Assembly (NCBI GenBank): GCA_026874595.1
Contig: CM049311.1
Location: forward strand, 58,969,953-59,033,952
Direction: 5' to 3'
DNA length: 64,000 nucleotides
DNA from: Sipunculus nudus
Taxonomy: Eukaryota; Annelida; Sipuncula; Golfingiida; Sipunculidae
How positions within the stretch are numbered: position 1 is the first letter of the stretch; each line of letters opens with the position of its first letter. Of the stretch, positions 11,263 to 22,300 are shown piece after piece. Below the pieces are notes generated by a model, which saw only the letters and a program-made list of their open reading frames with translations, did not search any database and was not told the origin of the DNA. The position numbers were made by a program, and so were the translations under genes.

Positions 11263-11674
11263 CTGTGGTTGCCTTTTTGTTCGCAAGGGTTTTAATTTCG
11301 CGATATTCGCGAATGGGAAATAATCACGAAAATGAAACCCTCTGGAATAATTGGCCAATGGATTACGTCCTTCTTATTTAATGTAGCCAATATTTGTATG
11401 GGAATAGATTAGAACAATGAGAATTTACATCCATGCAGGTATAGGGAAAACGTTCCCCTTAATTTGAACTTAACTACCTGTGCTTTGTGTTCGGGCCCAT
11501 TGTTATATGAGAAAAATATCACAAACACATGACTTATTCTCATTATAACACACATAGGTATGGCTTTACCAAATATTTGGGTTCTGGTGAGATCGAGTAA
11601 ATGAAACCCTCGCGAAACATTAAAAATTGAAAAATTGCGAAATTTCAGCCTCGCGAATATGAAGCCAACCACAG
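11263..11674. mobile_element. 412-bp MITE with long inverted ends and TA duplication
   Basis: The left end, CTGTGGTTGCC, is inverted against the right end, GCCAACCACAG. Both are flanked by TA. Similarity continues inward: TTCGCAAGGGT and AATTTCGCGATATTCGCGAA on the left against AAATTTCAGCCTCGCGAATA on the right. There is no transposase frame. The TA target duplication suggests mobilisation by a Tc1/mariner-type transposase, which is an inference. Confidence 0.75.
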
Positions 11675-11695
11675 TAATTAAAAATGACAGTTTAA

Positions 11696-11955
11696 GGCCA
11701 AAAAAAATAAGGTAAGGTTCTCAGGCACTTTTTATCAGAAATCAGTGTGGGCGGGCGGTATTTTTTTCTTTGTCACCTTTTTTTTGATGTTTCGATAAAA
11801 ATGTCATATGATCAGGGGAAAGCATAATATTAACGAAATTTTTGCTAAACACTACATAAATTGTATTATTTATCTTCTTGAAAGATAAAAATAAAAATAA
11901 ATTTTTTTTATGCGGGGTCAGCCGGTGCCTGAGAACCATATATTTTTTTTTGGCC
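11696..11955. mobile_element. 260-bp MITE, TAA target duplication (copy 1)
   Basis: The ends GGCCAAAAAAAATAAGG and TTTTTTTTTGGCC are inverted, and next inward GTTCTCAGGCAC faces GTGCCTGAGAAC. Both sides carry TAA (11693-11695 and 11956-11958). A second copy with the same ends and the same TAA flanks lies at 45646-45979. TAA/TTA duplications are typical of PIF/Harbinger-type elements. No transposase is present, so the element is non-autonomous. Confidence 0.8.
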
Positions 11956-12088
11956 TAATATTAAATATAAAGTATTTTTGTTTACCTTGCAGTTGCTGAT
12001 TGGATTTATTTCTTTACTCAAAATTTACAAGGTATAATGTTATATGGCTACAATCACCCAGGTACAATTGGTTGACATTAATGTTTAT

Positions 12089-12179
12089 TGCTTGCCGGAA
12101 TCAAAGATTTCGGCAAGCATATTGCTCAGTTGCGTATGTCTGTTTGTTGCTTGCCGGAAATCTTCGATTTTCGCAAGCA
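12089..12179. repeat. two foldback ends in 59-bp tandem
   Basis: Hairpin 1 runs over 12089-12119: TGCTTGCCGGAATC, loop AAA, GATTTCGGCAAGCA, with 13 of 14 positions paired. Hairpin 2, a looser version, runs over 12148-12179. An identical copy of hairpin 1, with the same following ATTGCTCAGTTGCGTATGTC, is at 17389-17419. These look like transposon ends reused inside the composite array. Confidence 0.8.
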
Positions 12180-12199
12180 TGTTGGTCACCCGCGTATGT

Positions 12200-12208
12200 T
12201 TGTTTGTT

Positions 12209-12239
<31 letters not shown>

Positions 12240-12249
12240 TTGTTTGTCG
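12200..12249. repeat. TGTC/TTTG microsatellite
   Basis: Mixed TGTT and TGTC tetranucleotide steps. The same type of tract follows the foldback end at 15536-15560 and 17438-17485, so it is part of the repeat module rather than an independent microsatellite. Confidence 0.9.
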
Positions 12250-12344
12250 GTGCTCTACAGGCCACAATTTTGCAATCGTCATGAAACTTATAGGTAAAGT
12301 GTAAGATCTGTTCTCCTCGGAGCCTATTGTTTTTGGTCATGATC

Positions 12345-12369
12345 GGTCAAAGGTCAAGGTCAGGGTCAC
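12345..12369 (+). promoter_or_regulatory. AGGTCA half-site cluster
   Basis: GGTCAAAGGTCAAGGTCAGG then GTCAC: three to four nuclear-receptor-type half-sites in one orientation. It is the first of three copies within the composite repeat. Motif evidence only. Confidence 0.4.
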
Positions 12370-12793
12370 CAAAAAACCTAAAATCTTTATTTTCTTCATA
12401 TCTTCGTCAATAATAATCGTAGCCGCATAATCTGTAGCTCATTTTATTCCTCTTCATGTTAGCTTTCCAAGTGCTAGCAAATTTTTCCGGTCAATTGTTA
12501 ACATCGTAACGTATTTTTTGGGGGAAATCAGAAAATTCGAAATTTTCCCTCCAAATTTCTCATTTTTAAAGTTAGAGAGTTCTAGTTTTTTGCATCAGGT
12601 AGTATTTCATGAGGTGTTTATGATACAACTGTAAATCTCGCAAAATCTCGCACAATTTCTCATCAAACGAGAGTTTTCGATATTTTATTAAATATGACCT
12701 GCAGGTTGCATTTTATTAACAATGGCTTTGAAATTAATGTATTTTGTGTTATTTATAAATATCTGGAAATTGTTTTTTCATTTTTTGAAAATA

Positions 12794-12810
12794 GCCACCA
12801 GGGGGCGTGG
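12794..12810 (+). promoter_or_regulatory. CTCF-like motif, site 1 of 13
   Basis: CCACCAGGGGGCGT matches 13 of 14 positions of the vertebrate CTCF core written as CCASYAGRKGGCRS. The other plus-strand sites in the array start near 13967, 14174, 14376, 14579, 14788, 15380, 15949, 16405, 18045, 18372, 18703 and 19033. Occupancy is unknown. Confidence 0.45.
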
Positions 12811-13879
12811 TACTTGAAACACTACAACTTATTATTTTTCCGCAATATCTTAAAAATTATTAAGCATATAACAATTTTTTTTGTCGCATCTAAAACAAAG
12901 ATCATTGCCTTATTCCTTCGTACATTTAGCCTTGTGCTGCCGTTACCGTGGTTATCAAATTTTGGGGTAAAACTTGACAATCTGAAAATATGTAGTTTTT
13001 GGCTTCTATCTCGGTTGATATTTATGTTTTAAGGGTCTAGTTTTTTGCATAAGGCTGCTTCCTCTTGGTTCTCAGTCATTCAATTGCAGGTCTCGTCAAA
13101 TCTCACTCAGTTTATTGCCAAACGAGAAATTACGAGATTTCACAGAAATGCTTATAACTTGATCACGGTTAATGCCAAAATGGAGTAGTTTTCAGCATTT
13201 GGTAACATTTCAGAAGCCGGACATGATTATATTGTAAATCTCGCCACATCTCGTATCATCTCCCGCCAAACGAGAATATTTTAGATTTCGAACAAATGTC
13301 TTTATCTCGGTCATTTTCATGCTAGATATTTTATTTTTCTATTGTTCAAGAATCATTTGACTAGTTTTAAGTGACAAAAGTGAATATCTCGTAAAATCTC
13401 GCACCATTTGTCCTCAAACGAAAACAGAGGACCATTTAAACAAATGCCTATAATGCTGTCATTTTTTACACTACAGACATATAGTTTTCAGCATGTGACA
13501 GCGTCTGACACTCGCAATCACATCATGTGATTTTATTGCAATTCTCGTCAAATCTTGCCTCGTTTTTCGTCAAATGATGAAAATACATCCAATTGCCGTG
13601 AGCACAAGTGGCTTCAGGGTTGACCGGTAAGTGCCGGCAAAGCTATTACAGTTGCATGTTGGCGTGCGCGGTCGTCCATGAATCTCACAAAGCAGCATTG
13701 AATAGAGTACAAAAGCCGCTAAATGTGGAGGGAACACACCTGTGATTTTTATTGTGTCCCCTTGTGCGGCCACTTGTGTTGCCAGGAACCACTAGCAAAT
13801 CTTTGAAACCAGGGACGGATCCCCGATTTTGTAGTTGGGTGTGTCAAAATATGGGCTGATCCCTGGTTTAGCAGTTGGG

Positions 13880-14930
13880 GGCAGGGGTAAAATTTTAATT
13901 ATACATCAAATATATATATTAAAATAAAATATCTGGAAACTTATTTTTTTCCTTTTAGAAAATAGCCCCCAGATGGCGCTGTAGCAATCATTATTATGCC
14001 ATATCTCCAAAACTATAGACAGTGTCACAACATTGATTGCAGCTTCTGAAACTATATTTAATGCGTTTAACCTTGTGGGGACACTGTCGTATTCTGCGGG
14101 GGTTAAATTTTAATTATACATAAAATATATATAATAAAAATTAGAATATCGCGAAACTATTTTTTTTTCCTTTCAGATGGCGCTGCAGCAATCATTATTG
14201 TGCCATATCTCCAAAACTATAGACAGTGTCACAACATTGATTGCAGCTTCTGAAACTATATTTAACGCGTTTAACCTTGTGGGGACTCTTACGTATTCTG
14301 CAAGGGTTAAATTTTAATTATACATAAAATATATATAATAAAATTAAAATATCGCGAAACAATTTTTTTACCTTTCAGATGGCGCTGCAGCAATCATTAT
14401 TGTGCCATATCTCCAAAACTATAGACAGTGTCACAACATTGATTGCAGCTTCTGAAACTAGATTTAAAGCGTTTAACCTCGTGGGGACTCTGTCGTATTC
14501 CGCGGGGGTTAAATTTTAATTATACATAATATATATATAATTAAAAATAAAATATCTCGAAACTATTTTTTTTCCTTTCAGATGGCGCTGCAGTAATCAT
14601 TATTGTGCCATATCTCCAAACTATAGACGGTGTCACAACATTGATTGCAGCTTTTGAACCAAGATTTAATGCGTTTTCCTCGTGGGGATATTGTCATATT
14701 CTGCAGAAGTTTAAATTTAATTATACATCAAATATTTATTATAAAAAAATAATATCTCGAAACTTATTTTTTGTCCTTTTAATAACAGCCGCCAGATGGC
14801 GCTGCAGCAATCATTATTTTGCCATATCTATAAAACTATAGATAGTGTCACAACATTGATTGCAGCATCTGAAACTAGATTTAATGGGTTTATCCTCGTG
14901 AAGACTCTGTCATATTCTTCCGTTACCATT
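13880..14930 (+). repeat. tandem array of about 203-bp units (5 copies)
   Basis: AATTTTAATT anchors at 13891, 14106, 14310, 14512 and near 14713 give spacings of 215, 204, 202 and about 201 bp. A further partial unit lies at 15250-15435. Each unit carries CAGATGGCGCTG (or CAGATGGCGCAG) then CAATCATTAT, CCATATCTCCAAAACTATAG and GTGTCACAACATTGATTGCA. Flanking parts diverge more than the CAGATGGCGC core. Confidence 0.9.
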
Positions 14931-15656
14931 GGGGCCTGATATAGGTTACAATTAAATTCTTCTTTTTCCTGAAATTCAAAATATGAAGATATATTCTAAT
15001 TGACTGACGCTTATTTTATTCATGCTTTCCATTCTCCATGACAGGAGTACATTGCCTACACATGGAGTTATTTTCTGTCTGTCTGTCTACTCATTTGTGG
15101 CTATTGAAAATCAGCGAAATCACATAAAAATGTGCTTCCATTTTGACCATGATAGCGGTTGTTCATTTGATCAGATCCAAACGCTCCCTGTCTGTCTGCC
15201 TAGTAACTGTCCGTCTGTTTCGCTGTCTTATTTCCGGCTATTTCCGGAACTAGATTTAATGCATTTTACCTCGTGGGGACTCTGTCGTATTCTGCCGGGG
15301 TTAAATTTTAATTATACATCAAATATATATAATAAAAAAATAAAATATCTCGAAACTTTTTTTTGTCCTTTTAGAAATAGCCGCCAGATGGCGCAGCAGC
15401 AATCATTATTGTGCCATATCTCCAAAACTATAGACAGTATTATACGTTCCCTGTCAGTCTGCCTAGTAACTGTCCGTCTGTTTCGCTGTCTTATTACCGG
15501 CCATTTCCGGCAAGCGTTCGACCTCTGGTCGTCTAGTCTGTTTGTCTGTTTGTTTGTCTGCACTCTCCAGGCCACAATTTTGCCACAATCACCTTGAAAC
15601 TTACAGGGATGATGAAAAACATAATTTCTAGGTGCCCTATTGTTTTTGGTTAAAAT

Positions 15657-15682
15657 AGGTCAAAGGTCAAGGTCAAGGTCAC
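15657..15682 (+). promoter_or_regulatory. four tandem AGGTCA half-sites
   Basis: AGGTCA at 15657, 15664, 15670 and 15676: spacing of 1, 0 and 0 bases, then a C. The first pair is a DR1, the arrangement bound by RXR/HNF4-type receptors in animals. TCAAGGTCA is the extended half-site of NR5A/ERR-type receptors. The related copy at 17583-17607 has one changed half-site (AGGTCC). Function is inferred from motif only. Confidence 0.45.
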
Positions 15683-16726
15683 GACAGGTATGGTTAATGG
15701 TTTTTGCACTATAACTTCACCATAAATAGGCTTATCCACTTCTGCAATAGCTCATTTTTTTTGTCATCACCTGGCCTTTCTTTTGACATGTAGCTTACTT
15801 AAATTTGCTGTTACCATGGTTACGCAATTTTGGGGAGAAATCATGGAATTTCCTGATATTTTTCAAATTTGCAGCAATCGTACTGATTCTGAGATATTTT
15901 ATGTAACACAAGAATATCTCGAAATTGTTTTTTCAGATTTTGGAAATGGCCGCCAGGGGGCGTTGCAGATGAAAAAACATGAAAATTTGTTTTGGTGCTA
16001 TACCTCCAGAACTATTAAACATTGGGCCATTTCCATCACAGCACCTTCAACTGGGGTCCATGGGCTTATTTTTGCGCATAGGTGCCAAAGTGCGCTATTG
16101 CCAGATTTCTCTATTTTTGGGGTAAAACTTTTGAATTTTGAAAATATGCAGTTTTCAGCTTCTAACTCTGTCAGTTTTTATGCCAGAGAGGTCAATTTTT
16201 TTGCATCTTGTAGCCCTTGGTGAGCTCTCGGTGATCCAATCAAAAATTTTGCAAAATCTCGCACCGTTTCTCGTCAAACGAGAGTCTTCGAGATTTCATT
16301 AAATATGACCTACAGGTTGCATTTTTTTAACAATGGCTTTGAAATTGATATATTTTGTGTTATTTATAAATATCTCGAAATCAGTTTTTCATTTTTTGGA
16401 AATAGCCACCAGGGGGCGTGGTACCTGAAACACTGTAACATATCATTTTGCTGCAATATCTAAAATAATTTTAAACATGGCACAATTTTTATTGTTGTAT
16501 CTTAAACTAGGAACATTGGCTTATTCCTCCGCACATGTAGCTTTGTGCTGCCGTTACCATGGTTACCAAATTTGTGGGTTAAACTTGACGATCTGAAAAT
16601 ATGCAGTTTTTGGCTTCTATCTCGGTTAATATTTATGTTTCAAGGGTCTAGTTTTTTGCATAAGGCTGCTTCCCCTTGGTTCTAAGTCATTCAATTGCAA
16701 GTCTTGTCAAATTTCGCTCGGTTTAT

Positions 16727-17370
16727 CGTCAAACGAGAAAAAACGAGATTTCACGGCAATGCTTATAACTCGGTGACTTTTACAGCTACACAGGTCTAGT
16801 TTTCGGCATTTCATAACATATGACCAGCTTGACACGCCAGAAAAGAAATCAGGCCAAATCTCGCATCATATCTCGTCAAGCGAGAAAAAAACGAGATATC
16901 AGGGAAATGCTTATAACTAGGCGACTTTTACAGCTACTCAGGTCTAGTTTTTGGCATTTGGTAACATTTGGCCAACTTGACATAGTAAAACTGCAATACT
17001 TGGCGAAATCTCGCACTACATCTGGTCAAATGTGGAAAAACGAGATTTCACAGAAATGCATACAAGTCGGCGACTTTCACGGCTAGACAGGTCTAGTTTT
17101 TGGCATTCATTAACATTTTGACGGCTTGACATGACAAACCTGCAAGACTGGCCAAATCTCGCACCATATCTCGTCAAACGATAAAAAAGGAGATTTCACA
17201 GAAATGCTAATAACTCGGCAACTTTTACAGCTAGACAGATGTAGTTTTCGCCATTTCGTAACGTTTGGCCGTCTTGACATAATAAAACTGCTCGTCTTGC
17301 CAAATCTCGTACTATATCTCGTCATGCGAGGAAAAAACATGATTTCACGTAAATGCTGATAACACAGCGT
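16727..17370 (+). repeat. tandem array of 148-bp units (5 copies)
   Basis: CGTCAAACGAG-type anchors at 16727, 16874, 17024, 17172 and 17320 give spacings of 147, 150, 148 and 148 bp. Each unit has a TCTCGT-CAA-ACGAGA palindrome (variously mutated), then CGAGATTTCAC, AATGCTTATAACTCGG and GGTCTAGTTTT. More diverged singles precede it at 13110, 13262 and 13408. Confidence 0.9.
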
Positions 17371-17736
17371 TTTTTGCAGCTAGTTTGTTGCTTGCCGGAA
17401 TCAAAGATTTCGGCAAGCATATTGCTCAGTTGCGTATGTCTGTTTGTCTGTCTGTTTGTCTGTCTGTCTGTTTGTTTGTTTGTCTGCACTCTCCTGGCCA
17501 CAATTTTGCCAAAATCACCTTAAAACTTTCAGAGATGATGGAGAATTAAATTTCTAGGTGCCCTATTGTTTTTGGTTAAAATAGGTCAAAGGTCCAGGTC
17601 AAGGTCGTCAAAAAATTCTCAAAACGGTTTTTTCTTCATATCTTTGTGACTATTAGTCGTATTTACTTCAACAAAAGCTCATTTTAATCGTCATTCCAAG
17701 GCCTGTCATCTGGTGTGTAGCAGACTCAAATTTGCA

Positions 17737-17750
17737 GTAACCATGGTTAC
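17737..17750. promoter_or_regulatory. perfect 14-bp palindrome, X-box-like
   Basis: GTAACCATGGTTAC equals its own reverse complement. Near copies GTTACCATGGTTAC lie at 15810 and 16553, and GTTACCGTGGTTAT at 12942. The pattern is one position away from the RFX X-box (GTNRCC...RGYAAC). It sits at a fixed place in the repeat module, downstream of the AGGTCA cluster or the CTCF-like core. Confidence 0.35.
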
Positions 17751-17959
17751 AAATTTTGGGGGAATAGTCATGATATTCGAATATAAGGCGTCTTATTTTT
17801 CTAACTTTGTCAGTTTTAAAGCTAGTGTGATCTAGTTTTTTGCATCAGGTAGCATTCAACTAGTACTACAAGATTTTATAACAAGTATTGCAGTATCTCG
17901 TAAAATATCTCGTGAATAGAGATATTTCGAGATTTCATTCATCTTGCGCAAAAGGCCAC

Positions 17960-19260
17960 ATTATTGCAGGAGTCTTTTTGAAACTGACATATTATAAGTC
18001 CTACACTAGTATCTAGAAATAGATTTTTTCATTTTTTGAATAGGGCCGCTAGGGGGCGCTGGATGCAAACCTCCCGAACATATCATATTTTGGCCATATC
18101 TCCAAAATTATAAGCCTCAATTACATAAACTATACCTTATTTTCTTTCTCTGAGTCTTCTCCATAACCTAGTGTAGTCATCTGGTCACAATTTTGTGACA
18201 CTTTGTCAGTGTGTCTGTCTGTTTGTCAGTTGTCCTCAAATTCGCCTGCTTGCTCTTGCATCTCACATATAGCATTTTACAGGCCACAGTTTTTAAAGAA
18301 GCATTTTGAAACTATTACATCTTAAGTCTTACACTAATATCTCGAAACCAATTTTTCATTTTCCGGATATGGCCGCTTGGGGGCGCTGATATCGAACCTC
18401 TCCCAACATATCATGCTTTGGCAAAATCTCCAAAACTATAAACCTCAGTTACATAAAGTGTAGCTTTTTTCTTCCTTTGAGTCTTGTCCATAACCTGGAG
18501 TAGTTATCTTGACTCAATCTTGAGTCACTTTGTCAGTGTTTTCGTCTGTTTGTCAGTTGTCCTCAAATTCGCCTGCTTGTTGGCTCTTGGGTCTCACATA
18601 TAGCATTCTATGGGCCACAGTTTTGACGGAATCCTTTTGAAAGTATTACATCTTATGTCTTACACTAATATCTAGAAATAAATTTTTCATTTTCCGGATA
18701 TGGCCACAAGTGGGCGCTGCACACGACCCTCACACACATACCATTGTATTGGCCATATCTCTACACCCAAAGCCTCAGTTACATAAACCATAGCTTATTT
18801 TCTTCCTTTGAGTCTTCTCCATAACCTGATTAAGGCATCTGGTTTCAATCTTCTGTCACTTTGTCAGTGTGTCCATCTGTTTGTCCGTTATCCTCAAAGT
18901 CGCCTGCTTGCTGGTTCTTACGCCTTACATATAGCATTCTACAGGCCACAGCTTTGACGGAATCCTTTTGAAACTGGGACATCTCATGTCAGACACTAAT
19001 AATACGAAACGCATTTGTTGTCTTCGGAATATGTCTGCTAGAGGGCGCTACAGTCGAGCCTCCCAAGTATATCATTAATTCGCTATACCTCCAAAACTAT
19101 AAATCTAAATTACATAAATTATAACTCATTTTCTTCCTTTGAATCTTCTCAATCACTAGGTTATGTCATCTGGTGCCAATCTTGTCTCACAAAGTCACTA
19201 TGTCTGTCTATTCGTCTTTTGTTGTCAGCTTTGCTTGCCTGTTCTTTTGTCTTATATGTC
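17960..19260 (+). repeat. tandem array of about 330-bp units (4 copies)
   Basis: CTCF-like cores at 18045, 18372, 18703 and 19033 give spacings of 327, 331 and 330 bp. Each unit also has GCATTCTACAGGCCACAG, TTTGAAACT, TACACTAATATCT, TTACATAAA and CTTCCTTTGAGTCTTCTCC, then a GTCACTTTGTCAGTGTGTC tract. Similarity between units is moderate, so the array is old. Confidence 0.85.
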
Positions 19261-19394
19261 ATTCTACGGGCCACATATTCTCAGCATTGTCCCTGAGAGT
19301 CATTCCATTAATAGAAAACCGACAATTTGTTCTGTCTGTCCGTCTGTGTTTCACTTCCGATTTCCGGCAAGCGTTCGACCTATGGTCGTCTAGT

Positions 19395-22300
19395 TTAGTG
19401 GTTTAAGGTACGAGTAAAGGCATACACTATGTAAGTGTCTGTGTACAACATTTTTTCACATAAAACACCAATTTAATTGGACTTTATAAAACCACCAACC
19501 TTGATCAAAGCAGTTGTGTCTTTAATTGAGTCACCAAGTAACCATAAAAAAAGAAGACAGTCGTGCTAGCATTTGAGTTACTTGACTAAATTTACCAATA
19601 TTTTCTGTCAGTGTTGTTGTGTAATTTTAAAACAGGATATGTGTTTATCTTTTCATTTGTGAATATACATATATATTAAACTCATATAAAATTAATTTTA
19701 TGAGAAAAAAAATATTTTAACTGTCTTAGATTTTCAACCTGTGCCTGTTGTATTTTGCAGCTAAAAATTCATTCTTGATCATACAAAAGTGATAAAAATT
19801 AAATTTACAAGTAATACATTTGTTTATAGATGGATATTTGATATTTTCTTGTGTACATTCAGGCCAGGGAAAAATGATTGTGACAGAAATTAAAACAGCT
19901 GTGCAGATGAAAAGTTTGTAGTATATTAAAGTTACACAACACGAGTTGTGTACTCCCACATGCCATATTTTATCATCAGACTAAAAGCATTGGTGATTTG
20001 TATGTTTTCATTGAACTTTTACATGATGGTTTATCTACTACAGGTTAATTAATGCTGAAGAAGTGGATGCCTCCCTACACATAGGGTTATGACATTTGAT
20101 TCTATTGTTATTTGGTATTTTTTAAAGAGGACACCATACTAGTGCCTGGATAACTTGTTTTTGTATCATTGAACTAATATCATACTACATACAACCACGC
20201 AAGAGAGTAAAAGTTTACAATGCTCCTACTAATGGGTATGCTGGCTGTTATTGAGTTAAGTGTGATAGAGCAAAGCAGACCTCCAACTATGTAAAGTTTA
20301 CTTGTTTATTAGGATCTTTCAGCATTTCCACAGCGAGGTATATACAGCTTTACTCTTGTTTTAAAAATTAAAGAGAGTATGCCACAGATTTAGCAGCTCC
20401 TGTATAAAGAGCGGGATCAAGTCTAGTAAATGAGTAATTAATTAAGGTCTACTGAAAAGAGCATGAAAAAGTAAAAATATGTGGGGACAAATCTATTGAA
20501 TTTTCCTCTTCCTGTTGTCTCAGAGGAAATAAGGGAAGGTTTGCTTTGGTGCTGAACACTTAGAGGACAAGTCTGTGTAAAACAGCTGAAACAAGACAAG
20601 TAAAAAGTAAAATATATTCAACAGGTTTTAGCGAAGAGATGAAAAGTAAGGCCGGATATTGTATAGGTTTGATGTTATATTAGTAGTCTCAGAGGAAATA
20701 AAAGAAGCTTGACTGAACTGCGGGGCAAGGACAAGATGTTGATTGTAGTCTACAAAACAAAACTCCTGTGGGATGTATCTGGGTTAACTCTGCAAGATTA
20801 CATCAGCCTTGTGGCAGATGATTGTTTAGTTTTTCTGTTCATTTCCTTCCAGAAGGGCCCAGATTACCTCACTTGTATCTGGTGTTATTTACAAGGAGGT
20901 CCCGGCTTTGCAAGCCACTTCTCAAGGAACTTTATTACACAAGGTGGTTCTTGGTTATTAACTGAACAGAGAAAGAATGTTTTGAGTAGTCCTTCTGTAG
21001 CTACAGTGAAAAAATTTGCCCACTATGAAATTTAGTATTGGAAATTGCTTCATTTATAATAATCAGTAATGGACAGCATATATCACTAACCAATGATTGA
21101 TTATTAGTTGTTTTGAGAAGTGCTGGGAATCAGTTGTAATATTGTGATCAGTAATTAGTTAAGATTGGTTGAGGCATCTTGGAGCATGAAATTTCTGGTT
21201 GAATATAGACCTGTACATCCTCTCAAATGGTATATATATAGGCCTACATACTACATCTTTAACTATAGGCGAGCTACGTGTGTATACAGTAAACTTAGGT
21301 GTGAATCTATTAGTATACTCAGATTGTTCTAAAATTTGTTAAAATAGATTTTATGCAAACATAGCTTCTGACATTACATAGTCTAACCTTTGTGAAAAAC
21401 TACGTTATCAATTATGACCATGCAAGCTCGATCATCGGATGGTCTCCATCAGCTGGGGTTCCTTGATTATAATTGTCCTTTAGTCCCAACACTAATGAAA
21501 ATCTGTGTGGGTGTGTGTGGATGTCCCTCTGATGTCAGTTACTGCTAGTTACTCTCATGGACAGGCACCTGTGAAGACAGGTTCTTCAGCTACCACTGGT
21601 AAGCCAGATAGCGGAGAGTTATGTGTAGACAGTGCAGCTATGCAGATAAATACAAGAACCATGCATAGGCATATTCAAGAATTGAATATGTAGATCCACA
21701 CACTTCTACTTCAAATTCTTAAACCATGAAGTATTCAGAAGTAGGGAACAAATTTGGGTCTCAAGCACATTACAGATACACTACTGGATACAGACGTCAG
21801 TGCAGTACTTGTCTCCATGATGACAATCTGAAAGGAAATATTTCAAGAAAAAAATAAAAGAATTCAAATTGAAATGTCTTTTCAAGGCATGACCCACATG
21901 TTGCTTGCATGTAAGAAGTGGCTTTGCATATAAGTTTGTAATACACATACATGTGTATATGTAAGGACAGCAAATTAATATTGGCTATAAACTAGTTTGA
22001 TGCACAGGCTTAATTAATAACTACATGGATTATTGTTTTAATGACTCAAAATGCAGGCCAGTATGTTTTTTGACTTAATAATTAGATGTAAATTTAAAAA
22101 ATAATTAAACTCAAGGATCCTTTTCGAGAGTACTATAACCATTAGTGTAAAGGGACATGCAATTTAACTTGATAATAAAATTCATACCAAGGCCACCAAT
22201 AACTGCTATGTCAGCAGAATTGTTGCATTTGGCATTCAGAATGATGAACCAATTTATGTATATCTTATGCTCGCTAGTCATCAAAAAGGTGGTTACTTAA

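Larger units (their letters stand above)
12089..19394 (+). repeat. 7.3-kb composite modular repeat array
   Basis: It is bounded on the left by TGCTTGCCGGAATC (12089) and on the right by the inverted TTCCGGCAAGC (19362-19372). A cycle of modules recurs inside. The foldback end plus TGTC microsatellite occurs at 12089, 15505 (as CCGGCAAGCG), 17389 and 19362. The tract GGCCACAATTTTGC and AGGTCA direct repeats occur at 12345, 15657 and 17583. GTTACCATGGTTAC-type palindromes lie at 12942, 15810, 16553 and 17737. CTCF-like cores lie at 12794-19049 and TCTCGT-CAA-ACGAGA palindromes at 12660-17325. A direct duplication about 3.61 kb apart is obvious: 12655-13130 matches 16265-16745. The frames at 12694-13032, 15022-15597, 15783-16223 and 16820-17086 lie within these repeats and I do not treat them as genes. 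Confidence 0.85.

Noticed and set aside
11263-11674. Autonomous Tc1/mariner transposon
   Set aside because: At 412 bp with no transposase frame it can only be non-autonomous.
15022-15597. 191-codon plus frame as a gene
   Set aside because: It runs through TGTC tracts and a 203-bp repeat unit that recurs elsewhere out of frame.
21483-21597. Exon candidate after the strong acceptor ATTGTCCTTTAG with donor CACTG|GTAAGC
   Set aside because: The frame that reaches the donor has a TGA at 21496, and the other frame stops at a TAG before the donor. It would have to be a non-coding or first exon.
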